Shown: positions 16,864-26,722 of the stretch, piece after piece
How the letters are laid out: each line of letters begins with the position of its first letter
How positions within the stretch are numbered: the first letter of the stretch is position 1
Assembly: GCA_017441705.1 (NCBI GenBank)
Contig: JAFRWU010000019.1
Location: 1 to 42,340, forward strand
Source: Clostridia bacterium
GTDB taxonomy: Bacteria; Bacillota; Clostridia; Oscillospirales; QAMX01
Reading direction: 5' to 3'
Length of the DNA stretch: 42,340 nucleotides
The notes under the pieces: model-generated
Databases searched by the model: none
Told to the model about the DNA's origin: nothing
The model's input: the letters and a program-made list of their open reading frames with translations, nothing else
Made by a program: the position numbers and the translations under genes

Positions 16864-19800
16864 TCAGATCTCGAAGGTCCCTTCGTAAACCATCACGGCG
16901 CTGCCGGTCAGGGTCACGCGCCCGTCGGCGTAACGGACCGTCAGATCGCCGCCGGGCAGATGGACGGTCACGTCGCGACCCGCCTCGCAGTATCCGTTTT
17001 CCACCGCGGCCACCACTGCGGCGCACGCGCCGGTGCCGCAGGCCATGGTCTCTCCGTTGCCGCGCTCCCAGACCCGGACGCGCAGCTCGGTCTTTCCGAG
17101 CACGCGTACGAACTCGGCGTTGATCCGGTCGGGGAAGAGGGGATCGTGCTCGAAGGCAGGCCCGGTCTTCGAAAGCTCCAGGGCGTCCAGCGCGTCCTCG
17201 AAGACCACGGCGTGCGGGTTCCCCAGCGAGACGCCGGTCACCCGCCAGAGCCTTCCGGCGACCGGAAGCGGCAGATCCACGAAGGCGGAGACGCCGGGAA
17301 GCTTTGCCGGAAGATCCTTCGGATCCAGGGAGACGCGGCCCATATCGACCTCGGCCGAGCTGACCTTTCCGTCGCGCAGATAGAGACGGAGACGGTGCAG
17401 ACCGCTGACCGATTCGACGGTCAGGTATTCGCTCTGGACGTATCCCTTGTCGTAGAGATACTTGGCTACGCACCGGATGCTGTTTCCGGCCATCCGGCCC
17501 TCGGAGCCGTCCTTGTTGAAGATGCGCATCTTCGCGTCGGCGACCGACGAACGCCCGATCAGGACGATCCCGTCGCCTCCGATGCCGGTGTGCGGAGCGC
17601 ACAGACCGACGCAGAGCGATTCGGGGCAGGTGACGCGTCCGTCGAAATCTTCAATAAAGATGTAGTCGTTGCCGCAGGAATGCATTTTGGCAAAGGGGAT
17701 CTTCTCCCGCCATTTGCGCATGTGATTGATGTCCACGAGCTCGGTGCTTTCGGCGGTGAAGCGGCTTTCCATGCTTTCCGCCAGGGCGCCCGCGGTGTCC
17801 AGCGAGGTCAGGGACGGGATCCCGAGCTGCATCGCGCGGCGGTGTAGCAGGGTGAAGTCTCCTACCGTGGCGTCCTTCACCGCGCCGGTGTAGACGATGA
17901 CCGAGATCCTGCCGGCTTCCATCAGATCGGTGATTTCGCTCCGTTCGGTAAGATCGGCGACCGCGGTCACCGGGAGTCCGAGATCCCGGATCGCCTTCGC
18001 CGTGCCCCTTGTGGCGTAGAGGGTGAAGCCGAGGGAGGCGAAGCGCCTCGCGAGTCCCGAAACCTCCTGATAATCGCTTTCGGCCACGCTCAGAAGAGCG
18101 CCGGCGCCCTTTTCTGCGGGATGCGGCAGGGTGAAGCCCGCGGCGGAAAGCCCCTTGTAGAGCGCCTCCGCGACGGTTTTGCCGATGCCGAGCACCTCGC
18201 CGGTGGATTTCATCTCGGGACCGAGGATCGAATCGGCGTCGGAAAGCTTTTCAAAGGAGAACACCGGGACCTTGACCGCCACGTAGGGCGGCGTCCGGTA
18301 AAGTCCCACGCCGTATCCGAGCGAACGGAGCGATTCGCCCAGCATCACCCGGGAAGCCAGATCCACCATGGGAACGCCGGTGACCTTGCTGATGTAGGGG
18401 ACCGTGCGCGACGCGCGGGGATTGACCTCGATGACGTAGAGCTCGTTTTCAAAAATCAGATACTGGATGTTGACCAGCCCCTGCGTTCCGAGGGCCAGAG
18501 CCAGGTCCCTGGAGACGCGGGTGATCATTTCCAGCTGAGGGTCGTTCAGGTTGTAGGGGGGATAGACCGCGATGGAATCGCCGCTGTGAACGCCGGCGCG
18601 CTCGATGTGCTCCATCACGCCGGGGATCAGGACGTCCTTTCCGTCGGAGATCACGTCGACCTCCAGCTCGATCCCGGGCATGTACTTGTCGATCAGGACC
18701 GGGTTTTCGATCCCGCCCTCAAGGATCCTGCGCATATAGGCGGCGGTTTCCTTTTCATTTTTGGAAATCGTCATATTCTGACCGCCGATGACGTAGGAAG
18801 GCCGCAGCAAAACGGGATAGCCGAGTTCTCCGGCCGCGCGGACGGCGTCTTCCAGCGTTGTGACCGCTTCGCCCCGGGGGCGGCGGATCCCGAAATTCTC
18901 AAGAAGCGCGTCGAAGCGCGCGCGGTCCTCCGCGGTGTCGATCCCCTCGGCGGAGGTGCCGAGGATCCTCACGCCGCGCGAAGCCAGAAAGCCGGTCAGC
19001 TTGATCGCGGTCTGACCTCCGAAGGCCACGACGACGCCGATCGGTTTTTCGACTTCGATGACGTTCCAGACGTCTTCGGGGGTCAGGGGCTCGAAATAGA
19101 GCCGGTCGGCGGTGTCGAAGTCGGTGGAGACGGTTTCCGGATTGTTGTTGACGATCGCCACCTCGTACCCCATGTCCTGCAGGGTCCAGACGCAGTGGAC
19201 CGAGGAATAATCGAATTCGATGCCCTGTCCGATGCGGATGGGACCGGAGCCGAGCACCAAGATGACCGGCCGTCCGCTGCGCGGAAAGCGGCGCGCATCG
19301 CAGGCTTTGTCGACGCAGGAATAGAAATAAGGCGTCTGCGCGTCGAATTCGGCGGCGCAGGTGTCGACCATCTTGTAGGAAAAGCTCATGCCGGGCAGCT
19401 CTTTCGCTCCGCTCAGACGGCGGATCGCCGCGTCGGTATAGCCGAGGCGTTTCACTTTTTCATAATCGCCGGCCTGCAATCCGTTCTGTTCGAGTCCCTT
19501 TTCAAAGTCGGCCAGCTTCTTCAACTTGTGAAGGAACCAGAAATCGATCATCGTGATTTCGTGGATCTCTTCGAGGGAAGTCCCCGCCTTGATCGCTTCG
19601 AATACCGTAAAGATCCTCCGGTCGTCCTGTGCTTTCAGGCGTTCGATCAGCGGTTCGTCCGAAAGCGGCGGAGCGTTGAGGGTGTCGAGCGAGATTTCCG
19701 CGCCGCGTACGGCCTTCATCAGCGCCGCCTCAAAACTCTGGGCGATCGCCATCACTTCTCCGGTCGCTTTCATCTGGGTGCCGAGCCTGCGGCTCGAGCC

Positions 19801-20898
19801 GGCGAATTTTTCAAACGGCCATTTCGGGAATTTGACTACCACGTAGTCCACCGCCGGCTCGAAGCAGGCGCACGTTTTCCCCGTGATGTCGTTCCGGATT
19901 TCATCGAGCGTATATCCGAGCGCGATCTTCGTCGTGATTTTCGCGATCGGATATCCGGTCGCCTTCGACGCCAGCGCGGAAGAGCGCGACACACGCGGAT
20001 TGACCTCGATCACGGCGTATTCAAAGCTGTCGGGGTCGAGCGCGAACTGGCAGTTGCAGCCGCCCTCGATCCCGATGGCGGTCACGATATCCAGCGCCGC
20101 CGTACGCAGCATCTGATATTCTTTGTTCGAAAGGGTCAAGGCCGGAGCCGTTACGATGGAATCGCCCGTATGGATGCCGACCGGGTCGAGGTTTTCCATC
20201 GAGCAGACGGCGATCACGTTGCCGGCGCTGTCGCGCATGGTTTCAAACTCGATCTCCTTCCATCCGGAGATGCATTTTTCGATCAGGACCTGCCGGATCG
20301 GCGAAAGATCGAGACCGGTTTTGGCGATCTGGGCAAGCTCCTCCTTCGTATCGGCAATGCCGCCGCCCGTTCCGCCCAGGGTAAAAGCCGGGCGCACGAT
20401 CACCGGGTATCCGATCGTTTCGGCGATCGAAAGCGCGGTTTCGACGTCCTGCGCGATATCCGAAGGGACCACCGGCTGACCGATCCGGCGCATCGTATTC
20501 CGGAACAGCTCGCGGTCCTCCGCCTTGTCGATGGCGTCGATCCCGGAGCCGAGCAGCTTTACGCCGTACCTTTCGAGTATTCCGCCGCGCGAAAGCTGCA
20601 TCGCGATCGTCAGGCCGGTCTGGCCGCCGAGTCCGGCGAGGAGCCCGTCCGGCCGTTCCTTTTCGATGATCCGGGCGACGGTTTCCGCGTTGAGCGGTTC
20701 CAGATAGATCTCGTCCGCCAGATGCTTGTCGGTCATGATGGTTGCGGGATTGGAATTGACCAGAACGGTGTTGATCCCTTCCGCCTGCAGCACGCGGCAG
20801 GCCTGAGCGCCGGCGTAATCGAATTCCGCGGCCTGGCCGATGACGATCGGACCGGAACCGATCACGAGCACCTTGCGGATCGAATTATCCTTCGGCAT
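16864..20898 (-). CDS. carB: Carbamoyl-phosphate synthase large subunit fused to a diaminopimelate epimerase domain
   Basis: A single frame of 1344 residues. Residues 1 to about 1059 form a complete CarB: two homologous ATP-grasp halves (VLVIGSGPIVIGQAAEFDYAG at the start and VLVLGSGPIRIGQGIEFDY in the middle) and a C-terminal MGS-type regulatory domain (about 935-1055). Residues 1060-1344 form a DapF-like domain beginning MRKWREKIPFAKMHSCGNDY. DapF marks kept: GGDGIVLIG, SLGNPHAVVFED, and ERGNGETMACGTGACA with C1287. The first catalytic cysteine of the family (in MCGNG) is alanine here: RMAGNSIRC, A1137. CarB makes carbamoyl phosphate from ammonia, bicarbonate and ATP; CarA supplies the ammonia. 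DapF normally makes meso-diaminopimelate for peptidoglycan and lysine. An ATG at the junction (17721) has no good ribosome site, so the fusion is likely real. The gene overlaps carA by 14 bases. Confidence 0.93.
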   Translation of the reverse strand: MPKDNSIRKVLVIGSGPIVIGQAAEFDYAGAQACRVLQAEGINTVLVNSNPATIMTDKHLADEIYLEPLNAETVARIIEKERPDGLLAGLGGQTGLTIAMQLSRGGILERYGVKLLGSGIDAIDKAEDRELFRNTMRRIGQPVVPSDIAQDVETALSIAETIGYPVIVRPAFTLGGTGGGIADTKEELAQIAKTGLDLSPIRQVLIEKCISGWKEIEFETMRDSAGNVIAVCSMENLDPVGIHTGDSIVTAPALTLSNKEYQMLRTAALDIVTAIGIEGGCNCQFALDPDSFEYAVIEVNPRVSRSSALASKATGYPIAKITTKIALGYTLDEIRNDITGKTCACFEPAVDYVVVKFPKWPFEKFAGSSRRLGTQMKATGEVMAIAQSFEAALMKAVRGAEISLDTLNAPPLSDEPLIERLKAQDDRRIFTVFEAIKAGTSLEEIHEITMIDFWFLHKLKKLADFEKGLEQNGLQAGDYEKVKRLGYTDAAIRRLSGAKELPGMSFSYKMVDTCAAEFDAQTPYFYSCVDKACDARRFPRSGRPVILVLGSGPIRIGQGIEFDYSSVHCVWTLQDMGYEVAIVNNNPETVSTDFDTADRLYFEPLTPEDVWNVIEVEKPIGVVVAFGGQTAIKLTGFLASRGVRILGTSAEGIDTAEDRARFDALLENFGIRRPRGEAVTTLEDAVRAAGELGYPVLLRPSYVIGGQNMTISKNEKETAAYMRRILEGGIENPVLIDKYMPGIELEVDVISDGKDVLIPGVMEHIERAGVHSGDSIAVYPPYNLNDPQLEMITRVSRDLALALGTQGLVNIQYLIFENELYVIEVNPRASRTVPYISKVTGVPMVDLASRVMLGESLRSLGYGVGLYRTPPYVAVKVPVFSFEKLSDADSILGPEMKSTGEVLGIGKTVAEALYKGLSAAGFTLPHPAEKGAGALLSVAESDYQEVSGLARRFASLGFTLYATRGTAKAIRDLGLPVTAVADLTERSEITDLMEAGRISVIVYTGAVKDATVGDFTLLHRRAMQLGIPSLTSLDTAGALAESMESRFTAESTELVDINHMRKWREKIPFAKMHSCGNDYIFIEDFDGRVTCPESLCVGLCAPHTGIGGDGIVLIGRSSVADAKMRIFNKDGSEGRMAGNSIRCVAKYLYDKGYVQSEYLTVESVSGLHRLRLYLRDGKVSSAEVDMGRVSLDPKDLPAKLPGVSAFVDLPLPVAGRLWRVTGVSLGNPHAVVFEDALDALELSKTGPAFEHDPLFPDRINAEFVRVLGKTELRVRVWERGNGETMACGTGACAAVVAAVENGYCEAGRDVTVHLPGGDLTVRYADGRVTLTGSAVMVYEGTFEI

Positions 20899-21955
20899 GC
20901 TCTTTCCCTCCCATCATTGAAACAAAGCGGTCGAACAAAAAAGACGTATCGCAGGGACCGGCGCAGGCTTCCGGATGGAACTGTACGGTAAAGCAGTTTT
21001 TGCCCGGATACTCCACGCCCTCGCAGCTTTCATCGTTCCTGTTGATGAAAGAAAGACGTCCGATCCCCTTCAGGCTTTCGCTGACGACCGTGTATCCGTG
21101 GTTCTGGCTGGTGATATAGGTCCGCGTTCCGTCCGTTTCCCTGACGGGCTGATTTGCGCCGCGGTGGCCGTATTTGAGCTTTTCTGTTTTCCCGCCCATG
21201 GCAAGCGCCGTCAGCTGATGGCCGAGGCAGATGCCGAACATCGGCTTTTTCCCCATCAGTTTCCGGATCTGTTCGATGCAGAACGTGTTCTCCTGCGGAT
21301 CTCCGGGGCCGTTTGAGAGCATGATCCCGTCCGGATCCGCCGCGAGGATCTCCTCGGCGGCCGTATCCTGCGGGACGACGGTCACTTCGCAGCCGCGGCT
21401 CAAAAGGCTGCGGATGATGTTGCGCTTCGCGCCGTAATCGATCAGCGTCACGCGATAAAGCGCGTCTCCCTGCGGAAGAAAGGTTTCGGGCGCCTTGCGG
21501 CTGACGCTTTCGACCGCGTTTTGGATCCGGTACTGCCTGATCACGGAGAGATCCTCCGGGACCTCGTCGCAGATCATCGCGTTCATAACACCTTTTTCCC
21601 GCAGGATGCGCGTCAGCTCGCGGGTATCCACGCCGCAGATCCCGGGAATGCCCCGTTTTTTCAAAAAGGTGTTCAGGTCGTATTGGCTGCGAAAATTCGA
21701 AGGGGTTTCGCAGAGCTCCCGCACCACGTATCCGACTGCGGCGCTTTCCCCCTCGAAATCCTCTTCCATCACGCCGTAGTTGCCGATCTGCGGGAAGGTC
21801 TGGATCACGATCTGACCCGCGTAGCTGGGATCCGTCAGGGTTTCAAGATACCCGATCACGCCGGTGGTGAACACCAGCTCCCCGAGGCTCTGCCCAGGCG
21901 CGCCGATGCGCTCTCCTTCAAATACGGCTCCGTCGCTCAGCACTAAATACGCCAT
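20885..21955 (-). CDS. carA: Carbamoyl-phosphate synthase small subunit
   Basis: A 356-residue glutamine amidotransferase subunit that hydrolyses glutamine and passes ammonia to CarB. The N-terminal CarA domain (1 to about 130, with DPSYAGQIV) precedes a class I GATase domain with the nucleophile in FGICLGHQLTALAMGG and the His-Glu pair in QFHPEACAGP. GAGGAGG precedes the start. Its end overlaps the start of carB-dapF by 14 bases, so the subunits are co-translated. It follows argF by 9 bases, which ties it to arginine rather than pyrimidine control. Confidence 0.96.
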   Translation of the reverse strand: MAYLVLSDGAVFEGERIGAPGQSLGELVFTTGVIGYLETLTDPSYAGQIVIQTFPQIGNYGVMEEDFEGESAAVGYVVRELCETPSNFRSQYDLNTFLKKRGIPGICGVDTRELTRILREKGVMNAMICDEVPEDLSVIRQYRIQNAVESVSRKAPETFLPQGDALYRVTLIDYGAKRNIIRSLLSRGCEVTVVPQDTAAEEILAADPDGIMLSNGPGDPQENTFCIEQIRKLMGKKPMFGICLGHQLTALAMGGKTEKLKYGHRGANQPVRETDGTRTYITSQNHGYTVVSESLKGIGRLSFINRNDESCEGVEYPGKNCFTVQFHPEACAGPCDTSFLFDRFVSMMGGKEHAEG

Positions 21956-21964
21956 AGTTCCTCC

Positions 21965-22948
21965 TCAAAGAGTCGCCGCCATAACCGCCTTGATGGTATG
22001 CATGCGGTTTTCCGCTTCGTCGAAGACGATCGACTGTTCGCTTTCAAAGACCTCGTCGGTCACTTCCATGCAGTCGATCCCGAATTTTTCATAGATATTC
22101 TTTCCGATCGTCGTTTTCAGATCGTGGAACGAGGGCAGACAGTGCATAAAGCGGCACGATTCGCCCGCCTGTTTCATGATTTCCGCCGTGACCCTGTAGG
22201 GCAGAAGCGCCTTGATGCGCGTTTCCCAAACGCTGTCCGGCTCGCCCATCGAGACCCAGACGTCGGTATAGATCACGTCGGCTCCCTTCACCGCGTTCAC
22301 CGGGTCTTCCTCGAAGGAAAGATGCGCGCCGGTTTCCTTCGCGATCCCTTCGCAGATCCCGATCAGCTTTGGATTCGGGAAATACGCTTTCGGCGCGCAG
22401 GCGGTGAACCGCATCCCCATTTTGGCGCAGCCGATCATCAGCGAATTCGCCATGTTGTAGCGGGCGTCGCCCATAAAGACGAGCTTTCTGCCCGCAAGCG
22501 AACCGAAATGCTCCCGGATCGTCAGAAGATCGGCGAGGACCTGGGTCGGGTGGTACTCGTTGGTCAGGCCGTTCCAGACCGGAACGCCGGAGTACTTCGC
22601 CAGATCTTCCACGATCTCCTGCCCGTAACCGCGGTATTCGATCCCGTCGAACATCCGTCCCAGGACCCGTGCGGTGTCGGCGATGCTCTCCTTTTTCCCG
22701 ATCTGGGAGCCCTGCGGGTCGAGATAGACCGGATGCATCCCGAGATCGGCCGCGGCCACTTCAAAGGCGCAGCGGGTCCGGGTACTCGTTTTTTCAAAAA
22801 TCAGGGCGACGTTTTTTCCTGCGTGGTACGCGTGCGGAACGCCGGCTTTTTTCTTTTCCTTCAGCTCCGCCGCGAGATCCAGAAGGCCGGCGATTTCCTC
22901 CGGCGAAAAATCGAGCAGCGTCAGAAAACTCCTCTTATGAAGATCCAT
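21965..22948 (-). CDS. argF: Ornithine carbamoyltransferase
   Basis: A 327-residue cytoplasmic trimeric enzyme that joins carbamoyl phosphate and ornithine to give citrulline. Seen: the carbamoyl-phosphate site KTSTRTR (about 54-60), [11 protein letters not shown] for substrate binding, and the family MHCLP motif near the C-terminus. Length is normal. AAGGAGG overlaps the argD stop, 10 bases upstream, and carA follows 9 bases downstream, so the enzyme and its carbamoyl-phosphate supply are made together. Confidence 0.96.
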   Translation of the reverse strand: MDLHKRSFLTLLDFSPEEIAGLLDLAAELKEKKKAGVPHAYHAGKNVALIFEKTSTRTRCAFEVAAADLGMHPVYLDPQGSQIGKKESIADTARVLGRMFDGIEYRGYGQEIVEDLAKYSGVPVWNGLTNEYHPTQVLADLLTIREHFGSLAGRKLVFMGDARYNMANSLMIGCAKMGMRFTACAPKAYFPNPKLIGICEGIAKETGAHLSFEEDPVNAVKGADVIYTDVWVSMGEPDSVWETRIKALLPYRVTAEIMKQAGESCRFMHCLPSFHDLKTTIGKNIYEKFGIDCMEVTDEVFESEQSIVFDEAENRMHTIKAVMAATL

Positions 22949-22958
22949 TTTATCCTCC

Positions 22959-24122
22959 TTATCCGGCGGCCGCTTCCCGGATGATCCCGGCGGCTTCGAG
23001 AAGAAGCTCCGTCGGGATGTTCAGAGCGGGCAGAAGCCGGACCTTATCCTTGGCGGTCAGACACAAAACGCCCTTTTCCATGGCGCGCGCCACGACTTCG
23101 GGGGCGGGACGGACGGTTTTCAGACCGATCATCAGTCCGCGTCCGGTGACGGCTTCGATCCCGTCCGCGCCTTCAAGGGCTTCGCGGAGGAGCGCGCCTT
23201 TCTTTTCGACGGAGGCCAGAAAACCGTCGTCCAACCGGGACAGGATGCTCAGGGCGCCCGCCGCGGCGACGGGATTCCCGCCGAAGGTGGAGCCGTGGTC
23301 GCCGTAGCCGAGGATGCTTTCCGTCTTTTCGCCGAGGAGGGTCGCGCCCATCGGAAGTCCGCCGGCAAGGCCTTTCGCCGTGGAGACCACGTCGGGAGAA
23401 AGGCCGTATCCCTCGTAGGAGTAAAGGGTCCCGGTGCGGCCGTTCCCGGTCTGCACCTCGTCCACCATCAGAAGCGCGCCGTTCTCCTTGGCGATCCTTT
23501 CGGCTTCTTTGGCATAGACGGGATCCAGGGGGACCACGCCGCCCTCGCCCTGGATGCATTCGATGAGGATCGCCGCGATCTTTTCCTTCCGGAAAAGCGA
23601 TCGAAGCTCCGCAAGGTCGCCGGGCGCGGTGTGAAGGAAGCCCGGGGTCATGGGGCGGAATTTCTCGTGATAATGTTCCTGCCCGGTGGCGGACAGAGTG
23701 GTGATCGTCCTGCCGTGGAAGCTTCCCTTCAGGGTGACGACGGTATAGTATTCTTCGCCGAGATGCGTCCGGCCGTATTCCCGCGCGACCTTGACGGCGC
23801 ATTCGTTGGCTTCGGCGCCGGAATTGGAGAAAAAGACCTTTTTCATGCCGGTCTTCCGGCAGAGAAGCTCGGCGAGCTCCACGCAGGGAGAGGTGTAATA
23901 GAGGTTGGAGGCATGCTGGAGCCGGGAAAGCTGGGCGGTCACGGCGGCGATCCATGCTTCGTCGGCGATCCCGAAGGAGGTGACGGCGATGCCGGAGCCC
24001 ATGTCGATGTACCGTTTGCCCGTTTCGTCGTATACCAGAGATCCCTTGCCGGTCTGAAGCTCCACCGGAAAGCGCTTGTACGTATTCGCGATATAAAGGG
24101 AGTCCCGTTCTTTCAGATTCAT
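22959..24122 (-). CDS. argD: Acetylornithine aminotransferase
   Basis: A 387-residue class III PLP aminotransferase that converts N-acetylglutamate semialdehyde to N-acetylornithine. Seen: [15 protein letters not shown] (PLP phosphate site), GSFHGRT, the aspartate in [14 protein letters not shown], and the PLP lysine in [14 protein letters not shown]. The frame stays open far upstream, but the start at 24122 begins the conserved N-terminus ([15 protein letters not shown]), overlaps the argB stop as ATGA and has a GAGAGGA site. The neighbours leave no doubt that it serves arginine synthesis. Confidence 0.95.
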   Translation of the reverse strand: MNLKERDSLYIANTYKRFPVELQTGKGSLVYDETGKRYIDMGSGIAVTSFGIADEAWIAAVTAQLSRLQHASNLYYTSPCVELAELLCRKTGMKKVFFSNSGAEANECAVKVAREYGRTHLGEEYYTVVTLKGSFHGRTITTLSATGQEHYHEKFRPMTPGFLHTAPGDLAELRSLFRKEKIAAILIECIQGEGGVVPLDPVYAKEAERIAKENGALLMVDEVQTGNGRTGTLYSYEGYGLSPDVVSTAKGLAGGLPMGATLLGEKTESILGYGDHGSTFGGNPVAAAGALSILSRLDDGFLASVEKKGALLREALEGADGIEAVTGRGLMIGLKTVRPAPEVVARAMEKGVLCLTAKDKVRLLPALNIPTELLLEAAGIIREAAAG

Positions 24123-24994
24123 ATCGTACCGTCCTCTCTGTGGATCCAGGTGCCCGCGCCTTCGTTTGTCAGAAGCTCCATCAGGATCGAATGCGGCACC
24201 CGCCCGTCCAGGATGACCACGTTTTTCACGCCCTCCCGGAGCGCCTCCAGACAGCATTCCACCTTTGGGATCATGCCGCCCGAGATCACGCCGCTTTCGG
24301 TCAGCTCGGCGACCTCCTGCGTCGTCAGCTCGGAGATCAGGGAGGAGGGATCGTTCCGGTCCCGGAGGATCCCGTCGATGTCGGTCATCATGACCAGCCG
24401 CTCGGCGCCGAGGGCGCCGGCGATGAAGGCGGCGGCGGTGTCGCCGTTGATGTTGTAGGCGTTTCCCTCTCTGTCGCATCCGACGGTGGAGATGACCGGG
24501 ATGTAACCCTTTTCCAGGATGTCGGTCACCGGCTTGATGTTGACCCTGGTCACCTTTCCGACGAAACCGAGACGGGGATCCCGGACCGTCGCTTCGATCA
24601 TGCTTCCGTCCATGCCGGAAAGGCCGATGGCGTGGCCGCCTCTGGCCTCCAGAAGATTGACGAGGGTCTTGTTGATCTTGCCGGAAAGGACCATCTGGAC
24701 GATGTCCACGGTTTCCCGGTCGGTCACGCGCAGACCGTCCACGAATTCGGGCTTTTTGCCGAGCTTCTTCATCAGATCGTTGATCTCCGGCCCGCCGCCG
24801 TGGACCAGAACAATCTTGACGCCGATCAGCCACAGGAGAACGATATCGCCCATCACCTGTTCCTTCAGGGCATCGTTGATCATGGCGTTGCCGCCGTATT
24901 TGACCACGACGATCCTTCCTACGTAACGCTTGATGTTGGGAAGGGCCTGAGTCAGGACCTCGGCCCGTTCAGCGTTGGAAAACTCTGTCTGCAT
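24119..24994 (-). CDS. argB: Acetylglutamate kinase
   Basis: A 291-residue amino acid kinase that phosphorylates N-acetylglutamate; it is often the arginine-inhibited step. Seen: VVVKYGGNAM (N-terminal nucleotide site), LVHGGGPEIND, the INGDTAAAFIAGAL segment and the lysine in GGMIPKVECC. The N-terminal helix (QTEFSNAERAEVLTQALPNIKRY) is of the kind found in arginine-sensitive hexameric forms. The start is uncertain: ATG at 24994, or a GTG four codons earlier at 25006; neither has a strong ribosome site. The stop overlaps the argD start. Confidence 0.94.
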   Translation of the reverse strand: MQTEFSNAERAEVLTQALPNIKRYVGRIVVVKYGGNAMINDALKEQVMGDIVLLWLIGVKIVLVHGGGPEINDLMKKLGKKPEFVDGLRVTDRETVDIVQMVLSGKINKTLVNLLEARGGHAIGLSGMDGSMIEATVRDPRLGFVGKVTRVNIKPVTDILEKGYIPVISTVGCDREGNAYNINGDTAAAFIAGALGAERLVMMTDIDGILRDRNDPSSLISELTTQEVAELTESGVISGGMIPKVECCLEALREGVKNVVILDGRVPHSILMELLTNEGAGTWIHREDGTI

Positions 24995-25010
24995 GCGCTT
25001 TCTCACTTTC

Positions 25011-26234
25011 TCAGGAACGGTAATCCCCGTTGATTTTTACGTATTCGTAGGTCAGGTCGCATCCCCATGCCGTCGCGGATTCTCCGCCGCGCTTCACGTC
25101 GGCGACGATCCGGACTTCCGGCTCAGCCAGAAGGGCGGAGGCTTCGTCCTCGTCGAAGTCGACCCCGCGGCCGTCCTTGTAGAGAAGGATCCTTCTGCCC
25201 CCTCCTTCAAAGAAGATTTCCATGCTTTCGGGATCGAAGGGAGCGCCGGAATAGCCGAGCGCGCACAGGATCCGTCCCCAGTTGGCGTCGTGACCGAATA
25301 CCGCCGCCTTGGTCAGGCTGGAGGAAATCACCGAGCGGGCGAGGATCCGGGCGTTTTCCTTCGTGTCCGCGTGCAGAACGACGCATTCGATCAGAGCGTC
25401 GGCGCCTTCGCCGTCGCCTGCAAGGGCTTTCGCCTGATGCTCGTTGACCAGACGCAGGGCTTTTTTGAATTCCTCGTAATCCGCGCTTCCCGACAGGATC
25501 TCCTCGTTTTCGGCCATGCCGTTGGCGATGACGATGAAGCTGTCGTTGGTGGAGGTGTCGCCGTCCACCGAGATCATGTTGTAGGTGTCCTTCACGTCCT
25601 CCCGGACCAGGGCGTCGAGGGTCTCCTTCGAGATCACGGCGTCGGTGGCGACGAAGCTCAGGAGCGTGCCCATGTTGGGATGGATCATGCCGGAGCCCTT
25701 GGACATGGCGCCGATGGTGACGGTCTTGCCGCCGATCTCGCACGCCACGGCGAATTCCTTGGGATGGGTGTCGGTGGTCATGATAGCCGCCGCCGCGTCG
25801 GATCCCGATTCCGGCGTATGCGCCTTTTGAGCGACCAGCTTTTGAATCCCCACCCTGATCCGGTCCATGGGAAGGAGCGGACCGATGACGCCGGTGGAGC
25901 TCACCAGAACGGCGCTTTGCGGAAGGGAGAGGAGCGCGGCCGCTTCCTTTGCGGTATCCATGGAACACCGCAGCCCTTCTTCTCCGGTCCCGGCGTTGGC
26001 GATGCCGGTGTTGACGATCAGGGCCTGCACGTAAGGGCTTTCGTCCAGAAGCTTCCGGTCCCATTTCACCGGCGCGGCCTTGACCGTGTTTTTGGTGAAG
26101 ACGCCAGCCGCCACGCAGGGCTTTTCCGAATAGAGGATCGCCATATCCTTGCGGTTCTGATACTTGATCGCGGCTTCGACGCCCGCGGCCTCGAAGCCTT
26201 TCGGCGCGGTCACGCCGCCGGGAATGATTTTCAT
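25011..26234 (-). CDS. argJ: Bifunctional glutamate N-acetyltransferase / ornithine acetyltransferase
   Basis: A 407-residue precursor that cleaves itself into alpha and beta chains. It moves the acetyl group from acetylornithine to glutamate and may also use acetyl-CoA. The cleavage site and nucleophilic threonine lie in AAIMTTDTHPK. Other family marks: VNTGIANAGTGEEG, SSTGVIG, MGTLLSFVATDA and DLTYEYVKINGDYRS at the very end. With ArgJ present the cyclic pathway works without a separate argA. It sits between the GNAT gene (19 bases away) and argB. Confidence 0.96.
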   Translation of the reverse strand: MKIIPGGVTAPKGFEAAGVEAAIKYQNRKDMAILYSEKPCVAAGVFTKNTVKAAPVKWDRKLLDESPYVQALIVNTGIANAGTGEEGLRCSMDTAKEAAALLSLPQSAVLVSSTGVIGPLLPMDRIRVGIQKLVAQKAHTPESGSDAAAAIMTTDTHPKEFAVACEIGGKTVTIGAMSKGSGMIHPNMGTLLSFVATDAVISKETLDALVREDVKDTYNMISVDGDTSTNDSFIVIANGMAENEEILSGSADYEEFKKALRLVNEHQAKALAGDGEGADALIECVVLHADTKENARILARSVISSSLTKAAVFGHDANWGRILCALGYSGAPFDPESMEIFFEGGGRRILLYKDGRGVDFDEDEASALLAEPEVRIVADVKRGGESATAWGCDLTYEYVKINGDYRS

Positions 26235-26253
26235 GAGATTCTGTTTCCTTTCG

Positions 26254-26709
26254 TCAGCGGTTGAAACGAACGACGTTTTCCTCGTTCAGAGTAAAATCGT
26301 AGGTGTTCAGATCGTAGCGTCTCGTCCATCCGATCTCCTTCCAGAACGCGTTGCCCGCGTCGTTGGAGGTAAAGGCGATCAGGGAGACCTTGTTGATTTT
26401 CTCGGCCCGGAGCGCGTCGGTGCAGAAGAGGACCATCGCCTTGCCGATGCCCTTCCGGCGGAAATCCTCCCGGACGCAGACGTGGTAAAGACATCCTCTC
26501 CGCCCGTCGTGTCCGCAGAGCACCGCGCCGACAAGCTCCCCGCCGACCCGCGCCACCACCGAGGTGGAGGGATTCCGGCGAAGGAAGCGTTCCACGCCCT
26601 CCCGGGAATCGTCCATGCTGCGGATCGCGAAGCCGCGGATCGACATCCAGAGCTTTTTGACCTCCGGGTAATCCTCGACGGTCATCACGCTCAAAACAGG
26701 TTTTTCCAT
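26254..26709 (-). CDS. GNAT-family N-acetyltransferase in the arginine operon
   Basis: A 151-residue acetyl-CoA-dependent acyltransferase. The coenzyme A loop is VCVREDFRRKGIGKAMV (R-x-x-G-x-G form, about residues 93-109), followed by the usual SNDAGNAFWKEIGW segment. It lies between argC (12 bases) and argJ (19 bases), with a GGGAGG ribosome site overlapping the argC stop, so it is transcribed with the pathway. It might acetylate glutamate to prime the acetyl cycle, or detoxify an intermediate. Neither can be told from sequence. Confidence 0.85.
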   Translation of the reverse strand: MEKPVLSVMTVEDYPEVKKLWMSIRGFAIRSMDDSREGVERFLRRNPSTSVVARVGGELVGAVLCGHDGRRGCLYHVCVREDFRRKGIGKAMVLFCTDALRAEKINKVSLIAFTSNDAGNAFWKEIGWTRRYDLNTYDFTLNEENVVRFNR

Positions 26710-26722
26710 CGCGCGCCTCCCG

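Noticed and set aside
17719..17721. A separate start codon for dapF inside the carB-dapF frame
   Set aside because: The ATG at the domain junction has no ribosome site upstream, so independent translation is not supported, though not excluded.
18121..20991. A 956-codon plus-strand open frame opposite carB
   Set aside because: It mirrors the high-GC third-position pattern of the real minus-strand gene; its peptide is rich in D, R, G and H without any domain. CarB motifs on the other strand are complete.
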